64,000 bases of DNA from Spongiibacter sp. IMCC21906 (GTDB lineage: Bacteria > Pseudomonadota > Gammaproteobacteria > Pseudomonadales > Spongiibacteraceae): the NCBI RefSeq assembly GCF_001010805.1, contig NZ_CP011477.1, positions 186,001 through 250,000 of the forward strand, given 5' to 3'. Position 1 is the first letter of the stretch. Every line of letters starts with the position of its first letter. Below are positions 39,188-49,218 of the stretch, piece after piece. A program made the translations under genes and the position numbers. Below the pieces are notes generated by a model, which worked only from the letters and a program-made list of their open reading frames with translations, was not told the origin of the DNA and made no database searches.

Positions 39188-40084
39188 TCATAACAGCGGT
39201 CGCGTAAAATCAGCCCAGGTCAGCAAGGATACACCGGGCTGAATAAAGCCATTGTCTTTGGCGTATTGCAATGCCATATCCAGATTCACGGCCCCTCCCC
39301 GAACCGGAGGCGACAATAAGTTATCGGTACCAAAGACCAGACCAAAGGTATTGATAACCGCCAATGCCCGACCATCACCGGTTAACACTGGACCACCGCT
39401 ATCACCCGGTGCCACCAACCCATCTAACAGCAGGTCGTAAGACCAGCCATTGCCTAATACATCAACAATCTCGCCCTGACGCACGACCAATGGATCCGCA
39501 TCTAATGTGGCAGAAGATCGGCCATAGATCAGCACAGGATCACCGACACTGGCCACGCCAGAAAATAAAGAAATAGGACCACCCACAGAAAATACGGCGG
39601 GATGAATATTGGCAATATCATCTGGGTGCAATTTCACCAGCGCGAAATCATTAAACTGACAGGTATTAGACCCCGGTTGCTCCCCCGCCTGCTGCATGGC
39701 ACTCCAACTGGAATACGCCAACTCAGCTGGCTGGCTCGCATTTTCGACAATGACCTGATCAAAGCCAATTGCCAGATTAGCCGTCTCACAGGGGTCAATC
39801 CCGGCATTGGTGTCGAGGCTGAAGCAGTGGGCCGCTACCCCGAGGTAAACCGTCTCGTCGTTAAGCGCAAATAAAAAATTACTGGTGCATTGAGATCCAC
39901 TGGCTTGTACCAAAACACCAGGCCGGATTTGGTTGTTGTTCGGCTCGGAAAATTCAAAACGACTGGAGCTCTCACCGCCATCGTTAGCGGAACTAACACC
40001 ACCACTTGACGAATCTCCACCGCAAGCCATCAAGCTCACAACACAGGCCGCTAGCCCAAACACGGCAAGGTCTTTTATTACCAT
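39188..40084 (-). CDS. Trypsin-like serine protease lipoprotein
   Basis: 298 residues. A lipobox SLMAC (about residue 21) with GGDSSSGG linker predicts a lipoprotein. Trypsin-fold catalytic triad: His in GVAAHCF, Asp in FNDFALVKL, and Ser in APGDSGGPV. Substrate unknown; secreted or surface protease likely. It is convergent with rep. Confidence in fold is high, in exact role low. Confidence 0.85.
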   Translation of the reverse strand: MVIKDLAVFGLAACVVSLMACGGDSSSGGVSSANDGGESSSRFEFSEPNNNQIRPGVLVQASGSQCTSNFLFALNDETVYLGVAAHCFSLDTNAGIDPCETANLAIGFDQVIVENASQPAELAYSSWSAMQQAGEQPGSNTCQFNDFALVKLHPDDIANIHPAVFSVGGPISLFSGVASVGDPVLIYGRSSATLDADPLVVRQGEIVDVLGNGWSYDLLLDGLVAPGDSGGPVLTGDGRALAVINTFGLVFGTDNLLSPPVRGGAVNLDMALQYAKDNGFIQPGVSLLTWADFTRPLL

Positions 40085-40166
40085 TTAAGTTCTCCAGAAA
40101 TACTATTATTGGTTTTCTACGTCTGATTTATCTATTTTAGACCTTAATCCGCCTGGTGACAGGCAC

Positions 40167-40190
40167 AAAAAAGCCGCGACAAGCGCGGCT
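40167..40190 (-). terminator. Terminator after cytochrome c5-like gene
   Basis: Minus strand AGCCGCGCTTGTCGCGGCTTTTTT: an 8-base-pair stem with a T-run, 23 bases after the stop at 40213. Confidence 0.88.
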
Positions 40191-40212
40191 CTCGGCAAAG
40201 CTCGCTGGATGA

Positions 40213-40647
40213 TTACTGGCTATTTTCAACCATATAGTCAACCGCAGCTTTAATTTCGTCGTCTGAACAACTCATGCATAAACCTTTGGCTGGCATCATG
40301 CCGACGTTATTCAAGCCTTCAATCGCATGGGTATAAAGCGTGTCTTTACCCTGAGCAATGCGATCACTCCAGGCTGCCGCATCACCAAATTTGGGAGCAT
40401 TACCTGCGCCAACGGCGTGACAGCCCTGACAGCTACCCTCATACACTTCTTTACCTGATTTTTCACCGCCACCCGCAGAAGCGGTGGCAGCGCCGCAGCT
40501 GCTATCGCCCTGCAGACACACTTTACCGGCCGGTTGAATGCGTGACGTCACTTCATCACGCTGAGAATCACTCAATGCCCAAGCTGACACGGCAACGCAC
40601 AGCATAGCTACAACCGCTGCAATTTGTTTTAAAACCACATTTTTCAC
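40213..40647 (-). CDS. Cytochrome c5 family protein
   Basis: 144 residues with a signal peptide (ends SAWA, about residue 24) and one haem site, CQGCH (about residue 74). The axial Met fits NVGMMPAKG, and a second cysteine pair CMSC is typical of cytochrome c5. A periplasmic electron carrier. An extra cysteine pair (CLQGDSSC) precedes the haem domain. It lies near rep, as in related genomes. Confidence 0.9.
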   Translation of the reverse strand: MKNVVLKQIAAVVAMLCVAVSAWALSDSQRDEVTSRIQPAGKVCLQGDSSCGAATASAGGGEKSGKEVYEGSCQGCHAVGAGNAPKFGDAAAWSDRIAQGKDTLYTHAIEGLNNVGMMPAKGLCMSCSDDEIKAAVDYMVENSQ

Positions 40648-40757
40648 TTTTATGTCCTCTCCGCTTGCAAGGCCACTGCCCCTGCACAGTACCAGCCGCG
40701 CATTATAGCGATATGACCGTCATTACTCCACTTACTTTCCATTGCCCCACCCTCTGC

Positions 40758-42944
40758 CTAATGACCCGCCGGTTGGGCTTGAAACACCGAAACCGCGATA
40801 GATTTGAATTGCGGCGTGTGACTACGAGGATCACTCAAGCGAGATGCCAACACATTCGCTTCTGGGTAATAGGCGGCCAAACAGCCCCGGGGCAAATCAA
40901 ATATATGCACTTGCACGGCCTTCATTTCACCAAAATCCGATTGCAGATTCACCCAACTGCCTTCTTCCAGTCCCATAGCAACGGCGTCCTGCTGGTTCAT
41001 TAATACCGTTTGGCGATGGGTAACGCCGCGGTAGCTATCTTTTTCTTCATAAATAATCGAATTAAACTGCCCCTCGCTGCGCAGCGTCGCCAACACAAAA
41101 GGGCGCTCTCCAGAATCAGCTTCAATCAAGGTCTCAGGCACCACAAATCGTCCTCGACCGTCTTTAGTCTTAAACTGCGGCGTATGCAGAACCTTGCCTC
41201 GCACCACAAACTCTTGCTTAGCGACGTCAATATCAGCTAACTCTTCAAGCCCCGGCACCACTTTAGCAATAGCTTCCCGCACCCGCCGATGGGCTTTAAA
41301 GGCTCTGAAATCAATGGCATTGCCCGGCAACAAACGGCTAGCAATATCTGCCAAAATGGCCACCTCCGAGCGAACGGAGGCGATACGCTGAATGCCGCCA
41401 TCGCTCAATCTCACGTAATTAAACATCGACTCTTGGGTCGTTGGCTCAGGTTCTTCGTCTCGGGCACAGACGGGCAAAATCAAGACTTCGCCTTTATCAA
41501 CACCAGTGATATGACCGCGATTCAGTGTGGTAGTCAAAAATAACTTAAAGCCTATATTATCCAGCGCCTCCGCAGCCCAGCGACTATCTGGGGTGGCTTC
41601 AAACAAATTGCCACCCAACATTAACGCCGCATCAATTTCACCACGATGGGCAGCCTCAAGAGATTGAAGCGTATGCATGCCTGGGCCCGTCGGTAAGCTA
41701 ACTCCAAAGGATTTCTCTATTCGCTTAAATACCTCTTCCGGCAAAACCGGTTTCACCCCAATGGTGCCAATACCTTGCACATTACTGTGGCCCCGCAATG
41801 GCAACAGGCCCGCGTATTGCTTACCGACCATGCCTCTCATCAAGGCTAAATTACTGATCCATTCAATATTATCAACGCCGTGGCGGTGATGGGTCATGCC
41901 CATTCCCCAGGCAAAAATGGTATTTTCAGAAGCAATATAGAAGCTTGCTACCTGATCAACTTCGGCGCGACTCACCCCACAGTTTTGTAAAAGCTCATCC
42001 CAACTTTGCGCTTCAATATGGGCGTGTAAATCAGCAAAGCCATCGCCGTGTTCAGCAATAAACGTTTTTGCTTCGCCACCTTGCTCAAGTATGGCTTTGG
42101 CAATGGCTTTAAACAGAGATATATCGCTACCGATGCGGGGCTGCAAATACAGGCTGGCCACCTCGTCACCGCCTTTAATCAGTGAACTCAGCATTTTGGG
42201 CGCAGCAAACTGTAGCAAACCCGCTTCTCGCAAAGGGTTAATCACAATCACCTTGCCGCCCCGACGCCGCAATTCAATGAGTTTATGCAATAACCGGGGA
42301 TGATTAGAGGCAGGGTTAGCGCCAATCAAAAAGAACAGGTCGCAACCTTTAATATCATTTAGCTCAACCGTAGAAGTCCCGGTGCCAATGGTATTTCCCA
42401 GCGCTTCGCCGGTGGCTTGATGACAATAATATGAGCAGTTACTGATGTTATTTGTGCCATACATTCTGGCCATTAACTGCAATACAAATCCGGCCTCATT
42501 CGAGGAGCGACCGGAACTGTAAAAGAAACTCCGCTTGGGGCTTACTAACGCAAATTTCTGTGCCGCTTGCGCAATCGCCCAATCCCAATCAACTTCTTGA
42601 AAACGGTCTTCGCTCTTGGCTTTGTATATTGGCTGACCCAATCGCCCCAAGTGCTCCAACTCTTTAGCGCTTAACTCTCGAAACGCCGCTAAATCATGCT
42701 TAAAAACGTCTTTAGGGATGGGTGGCTGAATATCAGTGGACTGGGCTTGAATACTTTTATTGCATACTGAAGGAAATTCATCCAGCTCGTTGGTCATCCC
42801 ACCGTGCTGCCCGCCCATCCCTAAACCACAGGCCTTGCAGGCATTTTTTGCCTTTAGCGCCTTGGCTGAGTCGAGCAAACCAATACTACGTGCTGTATTG
42901 AGTGTGTATAAAACCTTCTTTGCACCGCCACCAATAATTTTCAT
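40758..42944 (-). CDS. FdhF/YdeP-family molybdopterin oxidoreductase
   Basis: 728 residues. N-terminal CKACGLGMGGQHGGM (about residue 37), then DMSO-reductase-type molybdopterin segments SNCSYYCHQATGEAL, FLIGANPASNHPR and GMGMTHHRHG, and a C-terminal molydopterin dinucleotide-binding domain with GDFGEMKAV-like SDFGEMKAV. YdeP proteins are cytoplasmic, uncertain in substrate, and linked to acid resistance in E. coli; formate dehydrogenase activity should not be assumed. No accessory subunit gene is adjacent. Confidence 0.85.
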   Translation of the reverse strand: MKIIGGGAKKVLYTLNTARSIGLLDSAKALKAKNACKACGLGMGGQHGGMTNELDEFPSVCNKSIQAQSTDIQPPIPKDVFKHDLAAFRELSAKELEHLGRLGQPIYKAKSEDRFQEVDWDWAIAQAAQKFALVSPKRSFFYSSGRSSNEAGFVLQLMARMYGTNNISNCSYYCHQATGEALGNTIGTGTSTVELNDIKGCDLFFLIGANPASNHPRLLHKLIELRRRGGKVIVINPLREAGLLQFAAPKMLSSLIKGGDEVASLYLQPRIGSDISLFKAIAKAILEQGGEAKTFIAEHGDGFADLHAHIEAQSWDELLQNCGVSRAEVDQVASFYIASENTIFAWGMGMTHHRHGVDNIEWISNLALMRGMVGKQYAGLLPLRGHSNVQGIGTIGVKPVLPEEVFKRIEKSFGVSLPTGPGMHTLQSLEAAHRGEIDAALMLGGNLFEATPDSRWAAEALDNIGFKLFLTTTLNRGHITGVDKGEVLILPVCARDEEPEPTTQESMFNYVRLSDGGIQRIASVRSEVAILADIASRLLPGNAIDFRAFKAHRRVREAIAKVVPGLEELADIDVAKQEFVVRGKVLHTPQFKTKDGRGRFVVPETLIEADSGERPFVLATLRSEGQFNSIIYEEKDSYRGVTHRQTVLMNQQDAVAMGLEEGSWVNLQSDFGEMKAVQVHIFDLPRGCLAAYYPEANVLASRLSDPRSHTPQFKSIAVSVFQAQPAGH

Positions 42945-43091
42945 GTATTTTATCCACGGAACTAACCCCCCCAGTTTTTCTAACGCAGGGCCTTAGGTCA
43001 ACTCACACAGTTCAATTTAGCCGTATTGCGGCAAAACCTAAGCTTGATTTGCAGTGATTTAAGTCGAAGATTGAGAGTTTGGTCATAGCGT

Positions 43092-44135
43092 TTATGAGAA
43101 TACACCCATATCAACCACGAAGCGATAACGCACATCCGAGGCTTCCATACGCTCATATGCGGTATTTATGTCTTCCATACAAATGGCTTCAGTTTCCGGC
43201 AGAATATTCATACGACCACAAAAATCGAGCAATTCCTGAGTTTGTTCAATACCACCAATAAGAGAGCCGGCAATACGACGTCGACCAAAAATCATAGGCA
43301 ATGTAGAGGGCTCCGACAGTGGACCAAGCTGCCCCACCATCACCAAAGTAGCGTCAATATCTAACAGCGGGGTATAAATATTTACATCATGCTTAACAGG
43401 GACGGTATCTAATATGAAATCAAAACTAGACCGCTTCTTGACCATACTCTTATCATCGCCAGATACTAAAAACGCATCGGCTCCTAACTCCAAGGCATCA
43501 GACTCTTTATCTCTAGAACGACTGATAACAGTGACATGCGCACCTAAGCCAACCGCTAGTTTAATACCCATATGACCCAGCCCACCCATACCGATAACGG
43601 CAACACGACTGCCCGGTCCAATGCCCCACTCCCGCAAAGGTGAATAGGCCGTTATCCCTGCACAAACCAACGGCGCCACTCTGGCCAAATCCAAGTTTTT
43701 TGGCACCTGTAAAACAAATTCTTCACGAACTACAATGTGCTTAGCGTAGCCACCGAACGTTTGGCTACCGTCCACCCTATCCCGGCCACCGTAAGTCATC
43801 GTATTGCCTTGCCGACAGTACTGCTCATTCCCTTGGTGGCATTGGTCACATACCTGACAGCTATCCACCATGCAGCCCACAGCAACCGAATCGCCAATGT
43901 TAAAACGGCGAACATCCGAGCCAACCGCGCTCACACGACCAACAATTTCATGGCCGGGTACGCAAGGGTAAAGTGTCGACCCCCAATCGTTACGTGCATG
44001 ATGCAAGTCACTGTGGCAAACACCACAATATAAAATATCTATAGACACGTCGTTGGCTCGTGGCGTACGACGCTCAAAACTAAATGGTGCCAATGGCTCA
44101 CTAGAGGATCGGGCAGCATATCCTGAAACTTTCAT
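43092..44135 (-). CDS. Zinc-dependent alcohol/aldehyde reductase (YahK-like)
   Basis: 347 residues from the ATG at 44135, with GAGGAAC well placed upstream. Medium-chain dehydrogenase: catalytic zinc Cys in CGVCHSDLHH and the His of GHEIVGRV, structural zinc cysteines CQVCDQCHQGNEQYC, and cofactor loop GMGGLGHMGIKL. YahK relatives reduce many aldehydes with NADPH. Apart from divergent transcription neighbours nothing narrows the substrate. Confidence 0.9.
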   Translation of the reverse strand: MKVSGYAARSSSEPLAPFSFERRTPRANDVSIDILYCGVCHSDLHHARNDWGSTLYPCVPGHEIVGRVSAVGSDVRRFNIGDSVAVGCMVDSCQVCDQCHQGNEQYCRQGNTMTYGGRDRVDGSQTFGGYAKHIVVREEFVLQVPKNLDLARVAPLVCAGITAYSPLREWGIGPGSRVAVIGMGGLGHMGIKLAVGLGAHVTVISRSRDKESDALELGADAFLVSGDDKSMVKKRSSFDFILDTVPVKHDVNIYTPLLDIDATLVMVGQLGPLSEPSTLPMIFGRRRIAGSLIGGIEQTQELLDFCGRMNILPETEAICMEDINTAYERMEASDVRYRFVVDMGVFS

Positions 44136-44527
44136 CGCAATGTTCCTCTGTATTAATCGACAATACGGGGGCAATCAAAATTACCGTAGTTCTGTTATCC
44201 ATACAGTTTGTCAGTCAGTAGCTCTATTCATTCCACCATTTTGCTATCAATCCGGTGCTGGGGGCGCTATAGCCAGCAAAAAACCTCCCCCAATATCGCT
44301 TAGTTTGAAACGAGGAACAGACCAAGTCCTAAGAATGTGCTTATGAAGACACACTCAAATCAAGTTAATCGGGAATACAGTTAACTGGGAATACAAAAAT
44401 AGGCATTTGTGATCACGGTCTGCCCCCAAACCAATCGTGATAAATTATTCGCAAGCAAATCGGCAGGGTTGATTGAGGCGGAAAGCGCGCTCTGTTATAG
44501 TGTCGCGCTTCGCAAAATATGCGTTTT
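44136..44527. promoter_or_regulatory. Intergenic region with tRNA-Arg promoter
   Basis: No gene is seen between the dehydrogenase and tRNA-Arg. At its end, TTGAGG (44473-44478) and TATAGT (44496-44501) are 17 bases apart, and the GTCGCGCTTCGC discriminator is G/C-rich as in stable RNA promoters, giving a start close to the tRNA. Confidence 0.7.
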
Positions 44528-44604
<77 letters not shown>

Positions 44605-44637
44605 TTTATTGGTTTTAAACCATCGGCCATTCCTCTT

Positions 44638-46408
44638 TCCATCTATTTATATTCCTGCCACCAGCGATGCGTCCCCCTTACTGAGGGGTAACACTCATCA
44701 CGCAGCTCTACCCCCATAAACAGGAACTGGCACTCATCTCTCGTCATACCAGCTTTAAGCCGGTATCCAGGCAACCTCGGTGCAATAAATTTCCGTCGTA
44801 GTAAATACCTTGCTCCGATGCTGGATCCCGGATCGCCTGATGGCGTCCGGGATGACGACAAATATGTGCGTCTGGTATTTACGAATCGTCTGCGTATTCC
44901 GCAAGTGCGCGCTGGTGACGTATATGTGATTTTAATCATTGAGAATCGCCGCTGTATTCCACAAATGGGCGTTGGTAACGCCTATATTCAATATTCCTTA
45001 ATCACTTCGTCATACCGGCTTTAAGCCGGTATCCAGTCAGCCTCGGTGCAATACACCTCTGCCTTAGTAAATACCTTGCTTCGATGCTGGATCCCGGATC
45101 GCCTGATGGCGTCCGGGATGACGACAAATATGTGCGTCTGGTATTTACGAATCGCCGCAGTATTCCACAAGCGCGCGTTGGTGACGTATATGTGATTTTA
45201 ATCATTGAGAATCGCCGCTGTATTCCACAAATGGGCATTGGTAACGCCTATATCCAATATTCCTTAATCACTTCGTCATACCGGCTTTAAGCCGGTATCC
45301 AGTCAACCTCGGTGCAATACACCTCTGCCTTAGTAAATACCTTGCTCCGATGCTGGATCCCGGATCGCCTGATGGCGTCCGGGATGACGACGTATATGTG
45401 CGTCTGGTATTTAGGAATCGTCTGCTGTATTCCGCAAGTGCGCGCTGGTGACGTATATGTGATTTTAATCATTGAGAATCGCCGCTGTATTCCACAAATG
45501 GGCGTTGGTAACGCCTATATCCAATATTCCTTAATCACTTGGTCATACCGGCTTTAAGCCGGTATCCAGTCAGCCTCGGTGCAATACACCTCTGCCTTAG
45601 TAAATATCTTACTCCGAAGCTGGATCCCGGATCGCCTGTTGGCGTCCGGGATGACGACAAATATGTGCGTCTGGTATTTACGAATCGTCTGCTGTATTCC
45701 GCAAGTGCGCGCTGGTGACGTATATGTGATTTTAATCATTGAGAATCGCCGCTGTATTCCACAAATGGGCGTTGGTAACGCCTATATTCAATATTCCTTA
45801 ATCACTTCGTCATACCGGCTTTAAGCCGGTATCCAGTCAGCCTCGGTGCAATACACCTCTGCCTTAGTAAATACCTTGCTCCGATGCTGGATCCCGGATC
45901 GCCTGATGGCGTCCGGGATGACGACGTATATGTGCGTCTGGTATTTAGGAATCGTCTGCTGTATTCCGCAAGTGCGCGCTGGTGACGTATATGTGATTTT
46001 AATCATTGAGAATCGCCGCTGTAATCCACAAATGGGCGTTGGTAACGCCTATATTCAATATTCCTTAATCACTTCGTCATACCGGCTTTAAGCCGGTATC
46101 CAGTCAACCTCGGTGCAATAAATTTCCGCCATAGTAAATACCTTGCTCCGATGCTGGATCCCGGATCGCCTGATGGCGTCCGGGATGACGACAAATATGT
46201 GCGTCTGGTATGTACGAATCGCCGCAGTATTTCACAAGCGTGCGCTGGTAATGCCTATACTCAACATTCCTCTACCCCCGAGCCATAACGGCTTAAAGCC
46301 GTTATGGCTCGGGGGATGGCACTCATCTCACTCTGTTAATCACACCGTCCATCTATTTATATTCCTGCCACCAGCGATTCGTCCCCCTACTGAGGGGTAA
46401 CACTCATC
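44638..46408. repeat. ~267-bp tandem hairpin array after tRNA-Arg, bounded by a 61-bp direct repeat
   Basis: Six units start near 44742, 45008, 45274, 45541, 45808 and 46075, at offsets of 266-267 bases. Each begins with a fully palindromic variant of the family 1 B hairpin (ATACCGGCTT|T|AAGCCGGTAT core, CGTC/CCAG ends) and contains a reversed A-type hairpin (CTGGATCCCGG...CCGGGATGACG) ~80 bases further on. The whole array lies between two nearly identical copies of a 61-62-base sequence, 44638-44699 and 46348-46408. Short frames repeating in several phases are not genes. Confidence 0.92.
46275..46315. repeat. Perfect 19-bp hairpin closing the tRNA-side array
   Basis: CCCCCGAGCCATAACGGCT, loop TAA, then its exact complement: a 19-base-pair uninterrupted stem, 41 bases in total. 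The inner GGCTTAAAGCC resembles the core of the neighbouring hairpins, but the outer sequence is new. No T-run. Confidence 0.9.
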
Positions 46409-46477
46409 CACTACTTAAAGCGCCTTCAAGAGCAGCGCTTGACACTTCAAAAACGTACGCTAAAGACGCTCACTTTA

Positions 46478-47347
46478 TTATTGGAATAAACTTCGTAACT
46501 CATCCACCTCGCGCCTTGCCTGTAGCAGAAATTCTACACCTACCGATGGCGCAGTACTGCCCAGCCCTAATTTATGAAACGCGGGTAAATCGTGCAACTT
46601 TGGAAGATGCCTGTGTTGAGAGGTATTCAGGTAAGTATGAAAACGGGCTATCAACACAAGGTCTACTAGCGTCTTTGAAGATTGACTGTCATGCAGCCAA
46701 TTCTCTCGATACAGGGTAGTAGCAATAAGGTCACTATCAAAAGCCCATTTGTGTAAAACTAAACTGCCAATTTTACCCGTGAACTCGTGAATCAATTGTT
46801 TCAAACCTGTTGCAGAATTCAGCAGCTCAGGAAAGGCTTTTAAATTACTAAGCAAAGGAAGCGCACCGATGTCTTGCAGCAAACCCGCTAACATTGCCCG
46901 CTCAGGATCAAAGCCGCAGTGTTTAGCCAGAACATAACTTAATGCCGCAGTATGAACGCTTCGCTGCCAGCACTCTCGCATTTCTCGTTTAATGGCAGGA
47001 TCATTAATGGAAAACAGCGTTTTAAGCGCATAACTCATCGTTAAGTCACGCGCCAAGTTCAAGCCCAAGCGATTAATGGCCGACTGTAGACCGGTAATTT
47101 TATTGCCACGACTATAAACCGCACTCAAACTGACTTTCATTAAATAAGCTGAAAGCCCTGGATCTTGTTGAATTAAGCGAACAAGATCGTTAATTTCAAG
47201 ATCAGGGTTGGCCACAGCAACTCTAACTTCAATGGCAACATCAGGCAGGCTGGGTAATTCAATACTGCCATTGCGCAGCCTTTCCGACACTTGGGCCAGA
47301 AGACGCGATTTAGATCTGGCTAATACTTCAGTGCTCCCAGCAATCAT
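46478..47347 (-). CDS. HDOD domain protein
   Basis: 289 residues from the ATG at 47347 (MIAGSTEVLARSK); a start at 47470 would add 41 mostly hydrophobic residues and cannot be ruled out. HDOD region from LPSLPDVAIEV through LIQQDPGLSAYLMKV and HTAALSYVLAKHCG to AMLAGLLQDIGALPLL. HDOD proteins are usually signalling partners of GGDEF or kinase proteins; the metal-binding residues of true HD phosphodiesterases are mostly absent. It lies just after the tRNA-side array and convergent with it. Confidence 0.8.
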   Translation of the reverse strand: MIAGSTEVLARSKSRLLAQVSERLRNGSIELPSLPDVAIEVRVAVANPDLEINDLVRLIQQDPGLSAYLMKVSLSAVYSRGNKITGLQSAINRLGLNLARDLTMSYALKTLFSINDPAIKREMRECWQRSVHTAALSYVLAKHCGFDPERAMLAGLLQDIGALPLLSNLKAFPELLNSATGLKQLIHEFTGKIGSLVLHKWAFDSDLIATTLYRENWLHDSQSSKTLVDLVLIARFHTYLNTSQHRHLPKLHDLPAFHKLGLGSTAPSVGVEFLLQARREVDELRSLFQ

Positions 47348-47548
47348 AAAGCCACAAATGCTATAAATGGTGACTTTATAGCATCCCAATCCTGCGCAGG
47401 AGCCACAATAAGTACTTACCGCAGCCCACGTTGCTAATGCGGAAGCCAAAAACAAAAAAAGCGGCAACATACCAAAAGATCATTAATCTTCAGATATGGC
47501 CGCAAGGGTGGAATATTAAACCTGCTAGCGCCAGCTTATTGCTATCAA

Positions 47549-47827
47549 TCAGCCCTGCAAGGGCATTAAATACAAACCTATCACTGCGAGGGTTATTGCC
47601 GCCGTCCACGCTTCAAACACCATTCTAAGCAATGTCGGCGCCTCTTTCAAATCCATAAAATGAACCAAAACCAATCGTATCTTGAACGCCGCGATAGCAA
47701 TACTCCCCACCGCAGCGGCCTCAGCGGTAAAGCTGTCTTTAGATAGCAACCATGTGGTGGCGATACTCGCTACCATCAGCAGAAGCCAAACAATTGTCGC
47801 GCTGCCGCCATAAATTCTCGTCGACAT
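47549..47827 (-). CDS. Cytochrome c oxidase subunit IV/NorF-like membrane protein
   Basis: 92 residues with three membrane segments and the CoxIV/CyoD-type pattern AFKIRLVLVHFMDLKEAP. Partner of the subunit III-like protein directly upstream (12 bases). In known cases, such small subunits support assembly of haem-copper or NO reductases. No catalytic subunit lies nearby. Confidence 0.8.
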   Translation of the reverse strand: MSTRIYGGSATIVWLLLMVASIATTWLLSKDSFTAEAAAVGSIAIAAFKIRLVLVHFMDLKEAPTLLRMVFEAWTAAITLAVIGLYLMPLQG

Positions 47828-47839
47828 ACTCTTAGCTAC

Positions 47840-48418
47840 CTACCTCAACAAATACAACAGAGGAAACAACATAATCCAAAGCAGGTCTACCATATGCCAA
47901 TAAATCGTTCCCGCCTCTAGATTATTGATACCCTCGCCACCAATTAAACCAGCCTTGGCTCGTCGATAAAAAATAAATAACACAATAGTGCCAGCAATCA
48001 CATGCAATAAATGCAAGCCTGTGAGGGCATAATAAAACATAAAAAAGTCATTGCTGATGGGCGTATAACCCGAGCTTAATTTGCCTTGATACTCAAATGC
48101 CTTTGAGGCAACAAAAGCCAAACCGCACAAAATACCCCAAAATAAATAGCCATGAACCTTCTTAAATTTGCCCTGTTTGGCGGCTCGCATTCCCAACACG
48201 ACAAACCAAGAACTGGTAAGAAGAATCAAGGTATTGATACCGCCTATATCTTGATTCAACAGTTGCCGTGAAGACTCAAATACCGCTAGAGCTTTACCCC
48301 GCTCCATCATAAATGAGACAAACAACACGGAAAAAAAGAACATATCAGCGCCAACAAACACCCAAATACCTTCTACTCCGGGAATGCGCCGTTCTTTATT
48401 TTCCACCACTGTATCCAT
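47840..48418 (-). CDS. Haem-copper oxidase subunit III (NorE-like)
   Basis: 192 residues with about five membrane segments and subunit III patterns: GVEGIWVFVGADMFFF near the N-terminus, then TGLHLLHVIAGT and YWHMVDLLWIMLFPLLYLL at the end. Short form like NorE. It is 32 bases after the membrane protein gene at 48451 and 12 before the subunit IV-like gene, so the three probably form one transcript. No subunit I or II gene is in the window. Confidence 0.85.
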   Translation of the reverse strand: MDTVVENKERRIPGVEGIWVFVGADMFFFSVLFVSFMMERGKALAVFESSRQLLNQDIGGINTLILLTSSWFVVLGMRAAKQGKFKKVHGYLFWGILCGLAFVASKAFEYQGKLSSGYTPISNDFFMFYYALTGLHLLHVIAGTIVLFIFYRRAKAGLIGGEGINNLEAGTIYWHMVDLLWIMLFPLLYLLR

Positions 48419-48450
48419 TCAACAACCTAACCGCCCTTACCCGTAAAATA

Positions 48451-49218
48451 TTAAGCAGTCGCTGCCGATGAACTCATGTTCGATACCCTATCGCCTGCCT
48501 TTTCCTCTGCCTCTAAGCGATAAACAGCCTTGATGATAAAGAAGGACATTAACACAATCCAGATATACCAGGTCGGAAAAGCGACCCAAAAATTAAACAA
48601 GCCATCAAAGGCAAACGGGCCTGTCTTGAAGAACGGAATCAAACTAACTGGAAAGAAAGACGCAACCGTTACAAAACCCCACCAGCTCACATAGTTTGGT
48701 ACCAGCTTTTTCTCGCGCTTGTCACGCATAAAGCAAACGGAACACGCGATAATTTGCCAGCTGGTCACCATATAAGCCAAGTCGATAATCATCCAAGCGC
48801 CAATGTACAGCATGCGAATTGTTTCTGGCGCAAGGGAGTCAACCAAAATTGAGCCCGTCAGCCATAGGCCACAAGCAACAATAATTGGACAGCAGGTAAT
48901 TGTTGCACCCAGCATTTCCAGGTTAGACAACATCCCCTCTTCGCCATCTTCAATGCGGCGCATTACCCGAGAGACTGCAGACCCGAAAGTCATATAACAG
49001 GAACCCAACACGATACAAACAGACATCCCAATCATAATTGCCATTTGGTTGTCTTTATAATGCTGCCACATCCCTTCCGCGGGAACATTTGGAGACATCG
49101 GAGGGAAATTAAGCGCCAATAAGCCCCACATGACAAAAAAACCGATAAAGAACAACGGCCCAGTCCAAGTCATCAGCTTCCACATGCCATATTGTCTCGG
49201 GAGTGACTTACTATCCAT
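48451..49218 (-). CDS. Unknown polytopic membrane protein, first in NorE/F-like cluster
   Basis: 255 residues with about six or seven hydrophobic segments. Conserved-looking stretches include LMTWTGPLFFIGFFVMWGLLALNFPPMSPN near the N-terminus, MSVCIVLGSCYMTFGSAVSRVMRR and ACSVCFMRDKREKK. I do not recognise a known domain. It has no catalytic histidine pattern of oxidase subunit I. It is first in the cluster with subunit III- and IV-like proteins, so it may be the core of an unusual membrane complex, but this is inference only. Confidence 0.7.
   Translation of the reverse strand: MDSKSLPRQYGMWKLMTWTGPLFFIGFFVMWGLLALNFPPMSPNVPAEGMWQHYKDNQMAIMIGMSVCIVLGSCYMTFGSAVSRVMRRIEDGEEGMLSNLEMLGATITCCPIIVACGLWLTGSILVDSLAPETIRMLYIGAWMIIDLAYMVTSWQIIACSVCFMRDKREKKLVPNYVSWWGFVTVASFFPVSLIPFFKTGPFAFDGLFNFWVAFPTWYIWIVLMSFFIIKAVYRLEAEEKAGDRVSNMSSSAATA

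Noticed and set aside
44643-46400. 61-98-codon frames with TYTSPARTCGI and MQYTSALVN words
   Set aside because: Same repeat translated at 267-base intervals on both strands, without ribosome sites.
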